DNA from: Rutpela maculata | Lineage: Eukaryota > Arthropoda > Insecta > Coleoptera > Cerambycidae | Direction: 5' to 3' | DNA length: 64,000 nucleotides | Assembly: GCA_936432065.2 (NCBI GenBank) | Contig: OW386286.2 | Location: 262,899,987 to 262,963,986, forward strand | Part shown: positions 22,050 through 34,400 of the stretch, one piece after another | Position numbering within the stretch: the stretch's first letter is position 1 | Layout of the letters: each line of letters opens with the position of its first letter | Notes under the pieces: generated by a model | What the model was told of the DNA's origin: nothing | Seen by the model: the letters and a program-made list of their open reading frames with translations, nothing else | Database searches by the model: none | Made by a program: the position numbers and the translations under genes

Positions 22050-23360
22050 CAAGAATAATTTAATATTTGTTAGACTCATTGCGACCTACACATATGGCAG
22101 GTATGGTGGAAAAAACAAAAGAGAAAACGGTACAGAACAAGTTGCTAAAATTGCAATGGTTAGCGTGTCTTGGAACCACAGGCGCAATGCCACCTGTCCA
22201 ACAGCAGCAATCGAAACGCTGCTTAATCTGTTCCCTTTACATATTCACGTAAAAAGGGATGAAGCTCTCGGCGCTTACAGAGTGCATTCTAATATATTGG
22301 TTATCTAATTGTTTTAAATTCTTTTACTTCAGTTAGAATCAATGGCCAAACCCACACAATCTACATCGGTTAGGTTTGACTTCGAGCAAACTTTGGAACT
22401 GGTAATTTCTGACATCCAGGTATGGCTCTCTGGAGGTTCTCTCAACTGCACTCATCTGGTATACAGATAGAGTAGGTACCGGTATACATGGCCCAAAATG
22501 TCGGCTGTCAAATGCCTTAGGTTACGCTCCCACCATCTTCCAGGCGGATCTTACGCCATAGATCTTTGCGCTCGAGCATGCTTAAAGAAGCAAACGAGGA
22601 ACAAGAATTTATGTACTTTCGGACAGCCAGGCAGCATTTAAGGCTCTAAGTTCATCTACTTTTGAGTGGAAAGCCTGGGAATGTCTACAAATAGTAAAGT
22701 AACTGACAAGGAAGAACAAAGTTACATTGATTAGATACCAGGAGATGAAAGACTGAATGGGAATGAGATTGCAAATAATCTTGCAAGACAAAGAGCTAAA
22801 TCGTCCTTCATCGAACCGGGACTGTTCTGTGTGAAAGCAAAATATCATGCAATAGAGAAGGTAAGAAATGGAAGGATGAAAAAAAATCTTCCTCCTGGAC
22901 TCTAACTCCAGGTTTTAGACAACCGAAAATTTCATAAGCTAATTGCAAAAGGAGTAAACGAGCTGCTCGATCACAGCAAAAAAGAATTGAGGCTAATAAA
23001 AGACCTTTCTATATATCTATTAGCCATTGACATTACTATAGCAAGAAAATGGGCAAAGTTGAAGACGAAATATGTATCTTTTTTAGGGAAGCAGCTGTGG
23101 CTCCAGAACATATACTTTGCTTATGCAAGGCCCTGGTCCGCCAAAGACTTGGGACAGCTAATTTTGACTTCTTCCGAAGTGGAAAACATGGTCTCCAGGA
23201 AAATTCTGAGATTCTAAGATTTCTGTGATTAGCTAGGTACTCATAAGGATTACTCCTGCGGTGGTGACTACTGGCCGTTGGGGGGTCGTTGCTTGATGCT
23301 GAGGGAGCGGCCCTACGGATCCAAGGATGCTCACAAAGGATCTTTTTAGGTCGAGATGAA
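22050..23360 (+). pseudogene. Non-LTR retrotransposon remnant (RT C-terminus and RNase H)
   Basis: Readable in pieces: VQNKLLKLQWLACLGTTGAM (RT thumb/connection typical of R1/LOA/I-type LINEs) and LLNLFPLHIHVKRDEALGAY. Then comes an RNase H start, WYTDRVGTGIHGPKCRLS, where the usual DGSKT reads DRVGT. IPGDERLNGNEIANNLARQ (usual IPGHxxxxGNExADxLAR) follows, then FIEPGLFC and a C-terminal region ending NMVSRKILRF. Many stops and frameshifts break it. The 3' UTR runs to ~23360 with no clear simple tail. Confidence 0.75.
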
Positions 23361-23507
23361 AAGAGGCTTCATGCCTAAACAAACCATTCACAATCTCATC
23401 TAGTCTTGGGAAAAATATCAATTGAAGCTGAGTGTAATGCACAACTTTTATAACTTATTGTATTTTCACCTTTGGTAAAAATTTGGTTAACTGCAACGTG
23501 CCAAAGC

Positions 23508-24303
23508 ACAGTGGTCTTCGAGCTGCAGAAAGTTTGACCAAAATGATTCCAAAAACGTATTTCACAGAATGTTTTTAGCATATCTGTAGGGTAATAAAAT
23601 GCTAACCGGAAAATTCTAGCTGATCTGCTTCATGAGATATTCAATTTCTAATTATACAGCCCCACAAAAAAAGTGACCAGTGTATCCTTATGTATTGTGA
23701 CCCGCTGAATCTGAATCCGAAGTCAGAATTTTCGAATTGGCTCGTTTTTCATCCCTAACCCAAAAAAACACCTCTAAATAAAAAAGTGCTTTGTCCGGCG
23801 GATCGGACCAATACATTGCTATGTATTTTGACCCTATGAATCCGAATCCGAAGAATTGTTAGATTAGCTTGGTTTTTATGTCTCACCTCAAAGAACACCC
23901 CCAAAAATCCAGTTTTTCGACTTTCACACTCAAATGAGTAGTTAGACATTTTTTTAAATATATTTATTTCATGAGCTTAAACGCTATAACCTCATATCAC
24001 TGTACCCTCATAACCCTACAAGTCCATAACAATGTGTCTTTCTGTTGTTTCTTGAGGTTAGAAATGAAAACCGAGCCAATTTGACAATTCTAACTTCGGA
24101 TTCGGATTCAGCAGATAAAAATACATAGAGATACATTGGTCTGATCCGCCGGACAGAGCAATTTTTTATTTAGGTTTTTTTTGGGGGTTAGGGATGAAAA
24201 ACGAGCCAACTTGAAAATTCTGACTTGGAGCTGGAAACATTCTGGGAAACTCCTTTTTGAATCCATTTTGGTCAAACTGTCTGCAGCTTGAAGACCACTG
24301 TGA
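23508..24303. repeat. Fold-back element with CACAGTGGTCTTC ends
   Basis: CACAGTGGTCTTCGAGCTGCAG-type sequence at 23508 recurs inverted, ending GAAGACCACTGTG at 24303. The arms share TTTGACCAAAATG, TCCGAAGT, CTCGTTTTTCATCCCTAACC and TCCGGCGGATC. TCCGGCGGATCGGACCAAT and GAATCCGAATCCGAAG recur inside an arm too. CAGTGG-type ends suggest hAT, but no 8 bp target duplication is visible. Confidence 0.7.
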
Positions 24304-26747
24304 GAGGGATCGATATTCGAGATCATATTTGCACTAACACTTTATTGACCATCCCTCATTTTATCGAAATATGCCTCATTTTAGAAAATAGTTTATTCAA
24401 CTTAGTAATTTGTAACACTCCACATTTTAGTAATGTTGGTAAATCTAATATCTACCCCAAAGAGCTGAGTTACGTTATAACAATTTATAGTTATTATATT
24501 CTCCAGTGCTTCAGTAGAGAAGGATGATTCCATTATACTTATCAAAGTGGTGAGTTATGGCCTTAAAAGCAGTCTTTATTTTTTATGAGCATAAAAGTAC
24601 TCTGACCTAAAACACGGACATAGTTTTAAATAATTAATAAGCCATTTGAAGTTCATGAGGGGGCGTTAAGACAAAAACTGAGGCACACGCATTCCTGAAG
24701 TAATCTTTCCATGGAACATTTTACAAACTACAAGCCATATATTCTAACTTGTACAGCCATGAAAGCTTCCACATTTGTGTAAAATGCAGTAAAAACTTCC
24801 CGGAATCACGCTTACATTAAATAAAGTTTTATAAAAGTGCTATATTTCTTCTTGAAACACAATAAATCGCGTAACATGTGAAAATATTTTAAAGAAAACT
24901 TTTAGTAAGTAATAAAATAACTTTTGAGGATTAAGTTCATAATGCATTGCTACAAATTTTACGTTCCTGTAATAGCTCTTAGCGTTCAACACTTTTCAAT
25001 CAAGTTTGACGATTCGGGAAAAGGTTCGAATTTACTATCTACAAAAAATGTCATGCTGAATAGTAGTAATTTATCAGCGCTGGAACAAATTTTTATTTGC
25101 CTATATAAAATTTTCAAGAAATTCTTCGAGCATTTTATATTCTTTAGATCCTGAAAAAATTCTTTGATACATCTTTAAAGAAAGGTTAGTCTATTTGGAG
25201 TACGTGAATTATCAAAAACAGCCATCCCTGTTAAACTTATTATTTTAATAAAATGCAGAATAAAATTCTTTAGGAAATATTTTTTTTTACCTATATTACT
25301 TACGCACATTTTAACTAAATAAATAGTCGAATAAATTATATACAAAAATGTTGAATTTTAAATATGGACCGTCGCTTTCAACGTGATGGTTAAATTTTAA
25401 CCTTAAACCAATTTGCTTTAACCAATCAAGTATGTACATATAACCGCACAAAAAATTCAAAATTAGCGTGGAGAAAAAAAATTGTATACGTATGTGTGTA
25501 CGTGTAGACCGTTTTTTGTAAACACAATCCTCTGTTAGTCTTAAAATTTATATTTCAAATTTCGAATGTATGTGAAATGCAATAGTACAACACTTCTTAG
25601 GCTTGAGAGCTGTTATGTTTTAAATAGACTATGTTTTATTATAATTTTAGAGCAAGATTTTTGACCAACACTAAAAGAAATAGTATGGGTAAATTCAACA
25701 AAAAAAAATGGTTAACTAACAATATCGTTAATTTTGTTAAACCAAACTATATTGATGGTATTTTTAAACAAGAGGTGATTGTTATTTTAATTAATAAAAA
25801 GTTGTCGTACAAGAAAACAAACATTAACTTAAAAAGTAGATGAATAAGACTATTATTTTGTTCGTCTGACTAATATTTTGTTGAATTCTGTCAAATTAAA
25901 CTAGATAATAGTATATTTTATTTTTAACTATTATCGAATTGTAATTCTAACCCAGTATTAGTTCGCTGTATTATTGTACTTGGTAGACAAACTAATATTA
26001 TTGTCGTCTTGTAGAAGTTCTAAATGAATTACCATAAAATTTGCTTGCTTACCACGTAGTCTATTACAGAAATTATTCCCAGATGACGCCACATACAAAT
26101 CATTGCCAATAATCAATCATGCATTATCTTATAATTTATAGAAAATTAATAACATGATTGCAATGTTCAAATTCTCTCAGGGATCATCGATATATTTGGA
26201 TGGATCTTATAAACTCTAATCTTTGGTTTGGGTTTGGGTGGTCTGATGTCTCAATATTGAGATTTTGGCTAACCAAAAAAAACTTCATCATACAATAAAG
26301 TGTAGATCAACCTAAAAATTAGTTGGTGAACCAAAAACAAAATCGTTGGTCTATTTAATTGAAGACCAAATTGAAAATGGTTAGTGAACATAAAAAAATG
26401 TCATTGTACTATTTAATTTGTTACAAGAAGATATGATTATTAAACTACTATTTGTTTACGAAAACAAATAAAGTTGTATGACTATTCTTTTCTGATTGAT
26501 TTAACTATGAAACTAGATAGGCGCGATTTCATATGCTCTTTTTGGTTGAATTTACCTATCATTTTCTTTGAGTGAAGCATACAAAAATACGAAATGTAAT
26601 GCAGTGTGTCTCATGTCTCAATTTTGACCTTAGCAGATGATATATCAATTTTACTTTAAAATATTATTAAGGTACTTTTAATAAGACTATAACGTAATGA
26701 ATTAAAGTTGCAGAGAATGAAGTTCTCAGCTCAAATATATGTTTGTC
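24304..26747. other. Unassigned AT-rich sequence, 2.4 kb
   Basis: No recognisable gene, RNA, or repeat boundary. Open frames up to ~79 residues are within chance expectation for this base composition and show no domain-like motif. It is the longest stretch without identified mobile DNA in the left half and might hold unrecognised introns or exons. Confidence 0.4.
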
Positions 26748-29312
26748 CGTTTTATAGTACAGTTGAATTGGTTAAATTTTTTTTTTTTCGGCGACAACAT
26801 TCCACCTGAAATTTTATTGTTGATTCTTATGTATTATGACCTCCTGATTTCGAAAAAAATATTTGCGCTCAAAAATTCATTGTGCGTCGAAAATTATATG
26901 CACTATTTGGGGTGCTTTCACGCATTTTCAACTTATCTGTTTAATAAATCTTGTACTAGTAATCGGATGGGAATTTTAAAAATACTGGCTTATTTGGAAT
27001 AAAACTATTAAAAAAACATAGACCTGTTCGATATGATTTGCCAATTCGCCATCTTGGAAAAAAATTGAAAACACCAAAAATGGCCGAAAGAATCAAAATT
27101 AATTATCTATTCTATAAGAAGGAGTAATTTCACCAAAGTTGGCAAAAATAAAATTCATTTATGGTCAGATATAATGTACCAATTCCGGATACCGTATGTC
27201 AAATAGAACGATCAAAGATGGCGGATGAAATAGAATTTTTAATTCTTCGTCAATTATCAAGGAGACACTGTACGTCATTTTTTTCGATTTTGCTTCATTT
27301 TATGTACCAGGTCCAACAATGGTTAGGTTCTGAGAAAGATCCTAAAATTAACATACTACTACTACTACTCTATTCATGACTGCTTTTGATTCTGATTATT
27401 GATAATATATTCATATATTATATATGCGTATACGCATATATGCTTAATAAATTTCCTTTTCAAATTAATGATGTTTCATTTTGTATTAAATTTTTGAAGT
27501 TATAAGAGAATTTTTATGTTATATTTCATTTTATTTCGATGAAAATCGGGTGAAAGAAAGGAGGGTCAAAGAAAATGCATTTCTAAAAATTGAAAATTAA
27601 AAAAACTATATCCTCTAAAAGTACATAAAATGACATACACTCGAAAAAAAATGACGTACAATGCCTCCTTGATAATTGACGAAGAATTAAAAATTTTATT
27701 TCGTCCACCATCTTTGACCGTTCTATTTGACATACGGTGTCCGGGATTGGTGCATTATATTTTACCATAAATTAGTTTTCTTCTTGCCAACTTCGATGAA
27801 ATTACTTATAATAGTCCAGTCGAATTGTAATTTGACATGACGAAAACAGATAACCACGATTTTATTGTTTTAAGTTGATGGGTTGGACCTGACTTTTCGA
27901 CACTGCATTCCTTTCAAAAGATATTTAACTTTAATTGGAACTTTTTTTATACAAAAAAATGTTCTTTTTCTTTAAATTCAATTTTCACCACTTTTTTCTG
28001 AATAATGACCATATAGAAAACATTTGCAATTGTTGAATATCTCTCGAAGAATAGAAAGAATAGAATTTTTCTTCTCATAGCAAAATCTGACAAAAAATGA
28101 AATATCTAATAAAGCTATCTTAACGTTCGGGGGCTCATTTTATAGGTTTTTATAAAAAAAACGGGGTTTCTTAGACATTTGCAAAAGGTTGGAGGAGGAT
28201 TGGCGATCTACAATTGACTTAAAATACTTTTAAATCGCCAACCCTACCTCAACCTTTTTTTTTATCGCTACATAGAAATTTTATTCGTTTATCTTATGAT
28301 GTAAATTTGGGGTATATATTTAAGTACTACGAGGTACCTTCCAGGATAGGATATGGCATGTTTCTTAGAGCTCACATAATGCTATTTTCGCTTTCATGAT
28401 GGTTTCATTCATGTATCTTATTAGGTAGGGTTTTATGCAGCCGCCACTCAGTCTATAAAATTCGAAGCAATAGTGATATTAAGGACGAAAAATATTCATC
28501 TGATTTTGATATAATAATACTTGAATGACATCAGCAATCAGACATCATCAAAATTTAATACTCTGATGTAATTATAACTTACATATAAATACTGTTTAAA
28601 TTATGAATGTGATGAGAATAATTATATATGATTTACTGTTTATACATCGAAAAGATCCATGCAATAGTAATAAATCGCTTTTGCTTCCACCACAAATTAA
28701 ATTAAATTGACATTTTCTGTTCCTTCTAAGCCACTTTTTTCTGAATAATGACCATATAGAAAACATTTGCAATTGTTGAACATCTCTCGAAGAATAGAAA
28801 GAATAGAATTTTTCTTCTCAAAGCAAAATCTGACAGAAAATGAAATATTTAATAAAGCTATCTTAACGATCGGGGGCTCATTTTATAGGTTTTTATAATA
28901 CCTATAACTTTGCCATCCCATCAACTCAAAACAATAAAATTGTGGTTGCCTATATTCGACACATTTTAATATTATTCGACTGGACTATAGAAAATTTTGA
29001 TTCTTTCGGTCATTTTTGGTGTTTTTCTATTTGTTCCAAGATGGTGTCTATATTTTTTAAGAATTTGATTGCAAATAATCCAGTATTTCTAAAATTCCCA
29101 TCCGATTACTAGTACAAGATATATTAAGCAGATACGTTGAAAATGCGTGAAAGAGCGACAAAAAGTGCATATAACTTTTGGCGCACAAGGAATTTTTGGG
29201 CACAAATATTTTTTCGTAATCACGAGGTCATAATACATAAGAATCAACAATAAAATTTCAGGTGGAATGATGTCGTCGAAAAAAATCAATTCAACTGCAC
29301 TATTATCCGTAT
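26748..29312. repeat. Complex nested palindrome / TIR element
   Basis: The outer arms (~26748-27115 and ~28960-29312) are reverse complements. They share TTCCACCTGAAATTTTATTG, TTGATTCTTATGTATTATG and ATCGGATGGGAATTTTA. Inside lies a second inverted pair (~27123-27345 and ~27585-27815) sharing GTATGTCAAATAGAACG and TTCTTCGTCAATTATCAAGG. A ~170 bp direct repeat (27985-28155 and 28728-28900) shares CTGAATAATGACCATATAG and CGGGGGCTCATTTTATAGG. Short open frames in the two inner arms mirror each other and carry no known motif. A GGTTGGAGGAGG / CCTACCTCAACC hairpin lies at ~28178-28255. Confidence 0.75.
27414..27450. repeat. AT-rich perfect palindrome at the inner centre
   Basis: ATATGCGTATACGCATAT is a perfect 18 bp palindrome embedded in alternating AT. 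It lies close to the symmetry axis of the inner inverted pair (~27465). Confidence 0.7.
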
Positions 29313-29689
29313 ATCTGTCTGCGTATCACCAAAACTACTGATCCGGTTCGAATACATTTTTCACTAATTTGAGGTGTATAAGCCAGAAAAGGTTATAGGT
29401 TATATCACCACGACCACTAAGTAGAAAGGTAGACGGGGAAGATGGGAAAATGGATAAATATTTCAGGTGTTAAGAATAACCGGCTCCTCCGCCATTTATT
29501 AGAATGGCTGCTGTACACTTACAAGTATTAATTTTGTTACCCGCCTTCAGAAAGAAACGACTCTCATGAACAATTCGCTAAATAAATCCTAATGTACAGG
29601 GAAAGATTATACATATTTCCATTTCAGGAGTTCTCAATTATTTACCACCGAAAGATAAAAAGAAATTCTGAAACAATCTGCCATTTGAC
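29313..29689. other. Unassigned spacer
   Basis: Nothing recognised. Confidence 0.35.
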
Positions 29690-30297
29690 CTGTGAATAAT
29701 TCCTTCAAGACATTTTTTGCTTGTATAATGTAGGATGGTTGCTAATGTTTTCCACAAAAATATTTTTCTCTATGTTGAAAAAATGACTGCCAAAATAAAT
29801 TTTTCTCAATGATCTCCTTTCCTGTTAGTTTTACCCTAAAACTAGGTATTAACAATAATGTAGAAAATGAAAAAAGATCCCACTTTTATTTAAATTATTT
29901 TTCTCTATTATTAATATTTTACGATTTACTGCCGTCAATAGGTTTGGTGGATATTTGTGCTTCGCTACAGATTTTAAAAATTATCTCCGCCCCCGTTGCT
30001 CCTGCGTAGTAATTAGTTATTATCAATATTGTAGTTTATCAAATTTCCCAAAATATTTGTTTAAACAATTTTCTTCCACCGTCAATTGTTTAAAAATTAC
30101 AGCAGTTCCAAGTTTCTTAAATTGCGAAAAATAGTTTTCACTGATTTGTTAACGCAACAATTTTTCCTTATTGCTAATACTTTACGATTACGATCGCCCA
30201 AAAATATGAAAATTTATGCTTCACTGTAGATGTTTGCAGTTATCTCTGTCCCCATTGCTCCTACGTAGTAATTAGTAATTATCAGTATTATAGATTA
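29690..30297. repeat. Dispersed repeat family with internal duplication
   Basis: Bases 29700-29850 match 56800-56960 (TGCTAATGTTTTCCACAAAAATAT against GTTAATGTTTTCCACAAAAATAT). The block TTTACGAT...CGCTACAG...TATCTCCGCCCCCGTTGC near 29920-30000 recurs at ~30185-30265, a period of ~260 bp. The following block TTAGTTATTATCAATATTG recurs inverted at 30540-30680 and again at 61078-61190. No coding sequence was seen. Confidence 0.6.
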
Positions 30298-30527
30298 CTA
30301 GCTGACCTAGCAAACGTTGTTTTGCCATATAAATTATACATTTTTGTCCAAAAAATAAAAAGAAAATTTCTGGATAGGGCCACCCTTATCACCTAGGGGT
30401 ATAAGAAATAGCCTACGACCTATTCTCAGACCTACCAAATATACACCAAAAATTTCATAAAAATCGGTCAAGCCGTTTCGGAGGAGTTCGATAACAAACA
30501 CTGTGACACGAGATTTTTATATATTAG
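30298..30527 (-). mobile_element. Short non-autonomous Helitron-like element
   Basis: On the minus strand it starts TCTAATATATAAAAATC after an A and ends GGTCAGCTAG before a T. Near the 3' end GCAAA...TTTGC forms a small hairpin about 12 nt before the CTAG. The TC-start, CTAG-end, hairpin and A/T insertion context fit Helitron rules. The middle contains AAACGGCTTGACCGATTTTT, a phrase common in insect repeats. At ~230 bp it is far too small to encode Rep/helicase. Confidence 0.75.
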
Positions 30528-30534
30528 ATAAAAT

Positions 30535-30680
30535 TTTTTAAAACTTGTATTTGAATAATTTTTTTCTACTCTTAATTGTTTACAAATTACAAAATAGTTC
30601 ACCCTGGAAGAAAGTTTTTTAAACAAAAGTTTTGGGAAATTTTATAAACTACAAAATTGATAATAACTAATTAATACATA
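30535..30680 (-). repeat. Inverted copy of the 29690-30297 family
   Basis: The reverse complement reads TTAGTTATTATCAATTTTG, then AAATTTCCCAAAACTTTTG, then GGGTGAAC. This matches 30009-30090 and 61085-61160. The Helitron-like element separates it from the direct copy. Confidence 0.6.
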
Positions 30681-30758
30681 AGAACACCTGGTGGTCTGAG
30701 CACTAGTATATAAGATACCGTAAAATTCTTATAATTTTCCTACAGAAATTCATAATAT

Positions 30759-31204
30759 TGTTACGTGTTTACGCCCATATTGTAAACACCCTGTACCGTG
30801 GTTCCGGAAATTATAATACCAGAGTAACACTAAACATTAATTTATTAACTTACGTACTGAGTACACTGAGTACATAATTCACTACCTCAGTCCTTTTATC
30901 ACTTTACTTCCTCTGAACTACTCTGCTCACTTGAATTGTACTTAACTACACTGTTTAACTGTGTATTTTGAGCTTCTCCATGTCTTTAAGATGGGAGATC
31001 TAGAATATTCTGTCGTGTGATGTCGTCACTTTCGATATTTCCAGAGTAGATGTCAGCACGTTTTTCGACGTTTCTAGACCGCAAGCGCCACCTCTGAGAC
31101 AATTGGCGAACTAACCAATTAATGTAATTGTTCTCAGTTACTTCTACCTTTTGCACAACTTAGAGGGAACACTCATAGATGTCTCTGGGGGTATGAATGT
31201 CACA
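30759..31204. repeat. Solo LTR, Gypsy-like
   Basis: It begins TGTTACGTG and ends GTCACA, giving TG...CA ends. It is flanked by the direct repeat ATAT (30755-30758 and 31205-31208). The length is 446 bp. TGTTACG is a common start of insect Gypsy-type LTRs, and a 4 bp duplication fits that group. No second LTR, primer-binding site or internal region is in the vicinity, so the element was probably removed by LTR recombination. Confidence 0.7.
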
Positions 31205-31724
31205 ATATTACTTGTCGTGAGCATTATTAGCTAAACCTAGCGATTTCCATTTTTTTAATAGCAAAACTGTGCAGCAAACGAATTCAAGATGGTGGCTTTC
31301 TTTTCGATCCCACAAAAAAATGTTTTAAGCGAAAGTGTTTGTATTTTTATATTGAACACTATTTGGGTGTGTGTCCTTATAATTTTTTATATCTTACACC
31401 ATTTTCGGTGAAATTTTATTTTATAATTTTCTCATTGCTTTTTATTATTACTTCCCTCGCTCATCGCTATATGTGGTGTGTTTATGTTTGTGTTTAAATA
31501 TTGTAATTGTAAAAATATCACTATTCAAGATTTCTTCGAATATTCACGTTTCAAATATGTAAATTACGAAAATTAGGATCTTTTAATTCCGTCACTCTGT
31601 CTCACGGCCTGATATTTGTATCTCTAAGCGTTGAAGAATATGATAAGAAATATATATGCAACTGCTTGTTTAAAAGCAGTCCATTATTATTTTATAAGAA
31701 AATATTCTAAGCATAATACCGTAC
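31205..31724. other. Unassigned AT-rich spacer
   Basis: Nothing recognised. Confidence 0.35.
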
Positions 31725-31890
31725 TAGATTCAATATGGATAGACAGTTGAAAACAACAAATTGTTGTAATGATATTTCTCAAAGATTCATCAGATTTTTT
31801 TTACCAAAACTGTATAACGATATCCCACAAAATATAAAAATAATTAATAAAAAAAAGCTTTCAAAAGAAAAAAATATATGTTTTTGATCA
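31725..31890 (+). pseudogene. LINE reverse transcriptase C-terminal scrap
   Basis: One frame reads RFFLPKLYNDIPQNIKIINK followed by a Lys-rich end. This has the form of the LYNxLPxxIKxxxxxxxFK segment at the end of CR1/Jockey-type ORF2. It lacks the rest of ORF2. The identification rests on one short motif. Confidence 0.4.
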
Positions 31891-32450
31891 CCAAGACATG
31901 CATTGCCAAGTTCAGACACCTGCGTGAGTTTCATTCTCCACCTGTTTTGCTTCATTCAATTAATATTACTTTTCACATTTCGTCTTTTTAAATTAGTTTT
32001 TATATTCTCTTCTTTATTACTTGCTTATATTATTTGTACCAATTTCCGTGATACATTACAACAAAGAAAAAGATTTCCCTGGCAAATACAAGATGTTCGC
32101 AACTCAGCTACGAGGTTCTCAAATAAATTTGAATTTGAATTTGAGAAACGATGGAGGAAAATTATATTTGTAATGCAGTGGCCACAAGTTCCAGAAAGGA
32201 AATCTGATATCCAATATACAGGCTAGTTATCCAATAGATAAAATAATTAATAAATAGATAATAAATATGAGGTGTTGTGTAAAAACCTTCACAGATTTTT
32301 TTAAATATAATTCATCTGCAGATGAATAGTAATAGTTATTAAACGGACGAACAGAAAATAAAATCAGGAATGTTTTAATTAGTTACTTATTTTATCAAAA
32401 TTTAAAACACATTTAAACAACGTGAAAAATCTGATATTACTAAAAATATA
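31891..32450. other. Unassigned; one hydrophobic open frame
   Basis: A 107-residue open frame (31903-32226) is hydrophobic at its start because of T-rich DNA. It has no recognisable motif and probably arises by chance. Confidence 0.35.
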
Positions 32451-32830
32451 TACAGTGTCCGCCAAAAAGTCCGCACCAAGAAATTCAGCATTTTTCCCAA
32501 AATATATATTTGGTCAAAAAAGTACCACTAAAAGTTCTTCTAGGTTGATTTTAATCCATTACTTAGGCTGAAACTAGTGAACAGAGAGAATCATTATTAA
32601 CAGAAAAATATTAAAAAATATAGTTCAAGAATTATGCATAAAAAAGTGCAAAATTTTTATCTTTAAAATAGAACAGTCAACTTTGATATTTGAATATAAC
32701 TTCGCATTATAAACAACTACATCTTCATCTTCTTCAAAAATAAAGGCAGTTTACTCTTGAGCCAATTTAAAAAAATTTAACTTTCCGACCTAAGCACCAG
32801 GACTAACGGACTAACACAAATTTTCTTCAA
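32451..32830 (+). repeat. Family D MITE-like element, second copy
   Basis: It starts ACAGTGTCCGCCAAAAAG after TATAT and follows the interior of the 9086-9735 copy in reverse orientation: CCAAAATATATATTTGG, GATTTTAATCCATTACTTA, GCACCAGGACTAAC. The far terminus is not clearly preserved. Confidence 0.6.
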
Positions 32831-33479
32831 CTCCTGAAACTGCTATTTTCTGGTTAAATAAAAATTCAACCCCAGGCAAAATGGATGAGTATGGCGCTGA
32901 AAATCCTTATTGAATTCTTAACGTAATAAAAAATAATTTGCTTATTCAAATTTGTTACAGTCGACTTTATGAAGGCTCTCGATATGTGTCTAAATTTTAA
33001 TATCCTGTCTTTGTCTCGGAGATTATGTTGAGAATAGAATACAAATACACCAGTTTGATATTTTGAAATATTAAATTTATTACACTTGACTCCCACATGG
33101 CTTCTAAAATGACAATTTTATGCTCATAGCGTATGCCTCTAGGCGTCTTAACATAATTCAACATTTCTTTCAATTTTCGTTTCTATTTTAAAACCTCTGA
33201 TAGATGATGGATGGAATTTTAATATATACATACAAGCTTACGTATCGAACGTACAAGTCCCGATTATAAGATCGTATTATGCTACAACTCAAAGTAATAA
33301 TATGGTAAAATTAGCGATGTCCAATGGTTAAATTTATTAATACCAGATGGTGAAAACTATCAGAAAAAAAATATTGTCTAATTTTTTTATCAAAGTTGAA
33401 AACAATTGAAATTTGAATTCCAATCTTATTGAATTTTATAAAAAAATATTTTTTGTCTGTTGGTCTGTCTTTTCTACAA
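32831..33479. other. Unassigned spacer
   Basis: Nothing recognised before the satellite-like array. Confidence 0.35.
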
Positions 33480-34400
33480 GACGACTTGACGGTGAAAAAT
33501 AATATTTGGTAGATATTGCCGATGATGAACTGGGATAATAATAATATTTGGCATGTTAATGTAACATGTAGTTAACATAATTATCAAGAAAGAAATCTGC
33601 CATACTTTTAGTGAAAAATATACAGGATTACAGATTACAACAGTTAACGAAAAAATATAGCGGGAGGACAATAATATCTCTCATGTAGTTAATGCAATTT
33701 TCAAGGAAGAGATTTGCCATACAATAATGAAAGAGATATGGGTGGTCACTAAAAAATTTTTTATTAAGAAATTATGGTGGAATTGTGAGGTGAGGTACGG
33801 TACCGGTTTCAGTGACTGGACTCGATCGGCGAAGTTAAGCACGGCCGGGCGAGTTCATCACTTGGATGGGTGACCGTAACTCATCTCGCCGTCCTGGTTA
33901 AGTGGTAGAGCAGCATTAGCTAAACTTCGCCAGGACGTTAATATAAATAAGGCATTTAAAGAAATAATAATAATAATGTTTGGAATGTAGTTGACGCTAT
34001 TACCGAAGAGGAAGTCTGATTTAATTTTAGTGAAAAATATACAGTGTGCAGAGTGCACACTCTCAAATAAATAATTAGCAAACAAATATGACAGATGACA
34101 ATATTATTTCGTATGTAGTTAATAGCAAGGATGAAACCTGATACACTTTAATGAAAAATATACAGGGTGGTCATGAATGAAATAATTAAGGACCTATGCT
34201 GAAAATAACATTTTGAATATTGTTGACACTATCACCGAGAAGGAAACCAGCTGAGGTTTCACAAATAAACAAGGTGGTCACATTAAATGATTAAAACAGA
34301 AACGACAGAAGAAAATAATATTTAGAGTTTAGTTGTCACTGTTGCCAGAAAGAAAATTTCATGACGGTAGTAGCAAAATATACAGGGTTGTAATCCAAAA
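33480..34400 (+). repeat. Degenerate tandem array, period about 107-121 bp
   Basis: Units share the order AATAATATTTGG, GTAGTTGACACTAT, AGAAGGAAATCTG, TTTTAGTGAAAAATATACAGG and GTGGTCAC. The TATACAG-type landmark recurs at 33621, ~33736 (degenerate), 34040, 34161, ~34269 and 34381. The array is interrupted by a 5S-related SINE. The TACAGGGTGGTC phrase also resembles mariner ends, so the array may have begun as a tandemly amplified transposon end. Confidence 0.7.
33786..33977 (+). repeat. 5S rRNA-derived SINE, short copy
   Basis: CGAAGTTAAGCACGGCCGG and CACTTGGATGGGTGACCG match the internal control region (A box, intermediate element, C box) of eukaryotic 5S rRNA. The outer 5S stem is poorly conserved. 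The following ~90 bp ends in an (AAT)n tail at 33960-33977. It is inserted in the tandem array. It is too diverged and too long to be a functional 5S gene. Confidence 0.75.

Noticed and set aside
31903..32226. 107-residue open frame with a hydrophobic start that could pass for a membrane protein
   Set aside because: The hydrophobic run comes from T-rich DNA (Phe, Leu, Ile codons), there is no family motif, and neighbouring AT-rich stretches give similar frames.
33786..33890. A 5S rRNA gene
   Set aside because: Only the internal control region is well conserved. The outer stem and 3' end differ and an A-rich-tailed body follows, so it is a SINE head.
33480..34400. A CRISPR-like repeat array
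   Set aside because: Units are 107-121 bp and degenerate, with no constant short repeat and variable spacer, and the DNA is eukaryotic.
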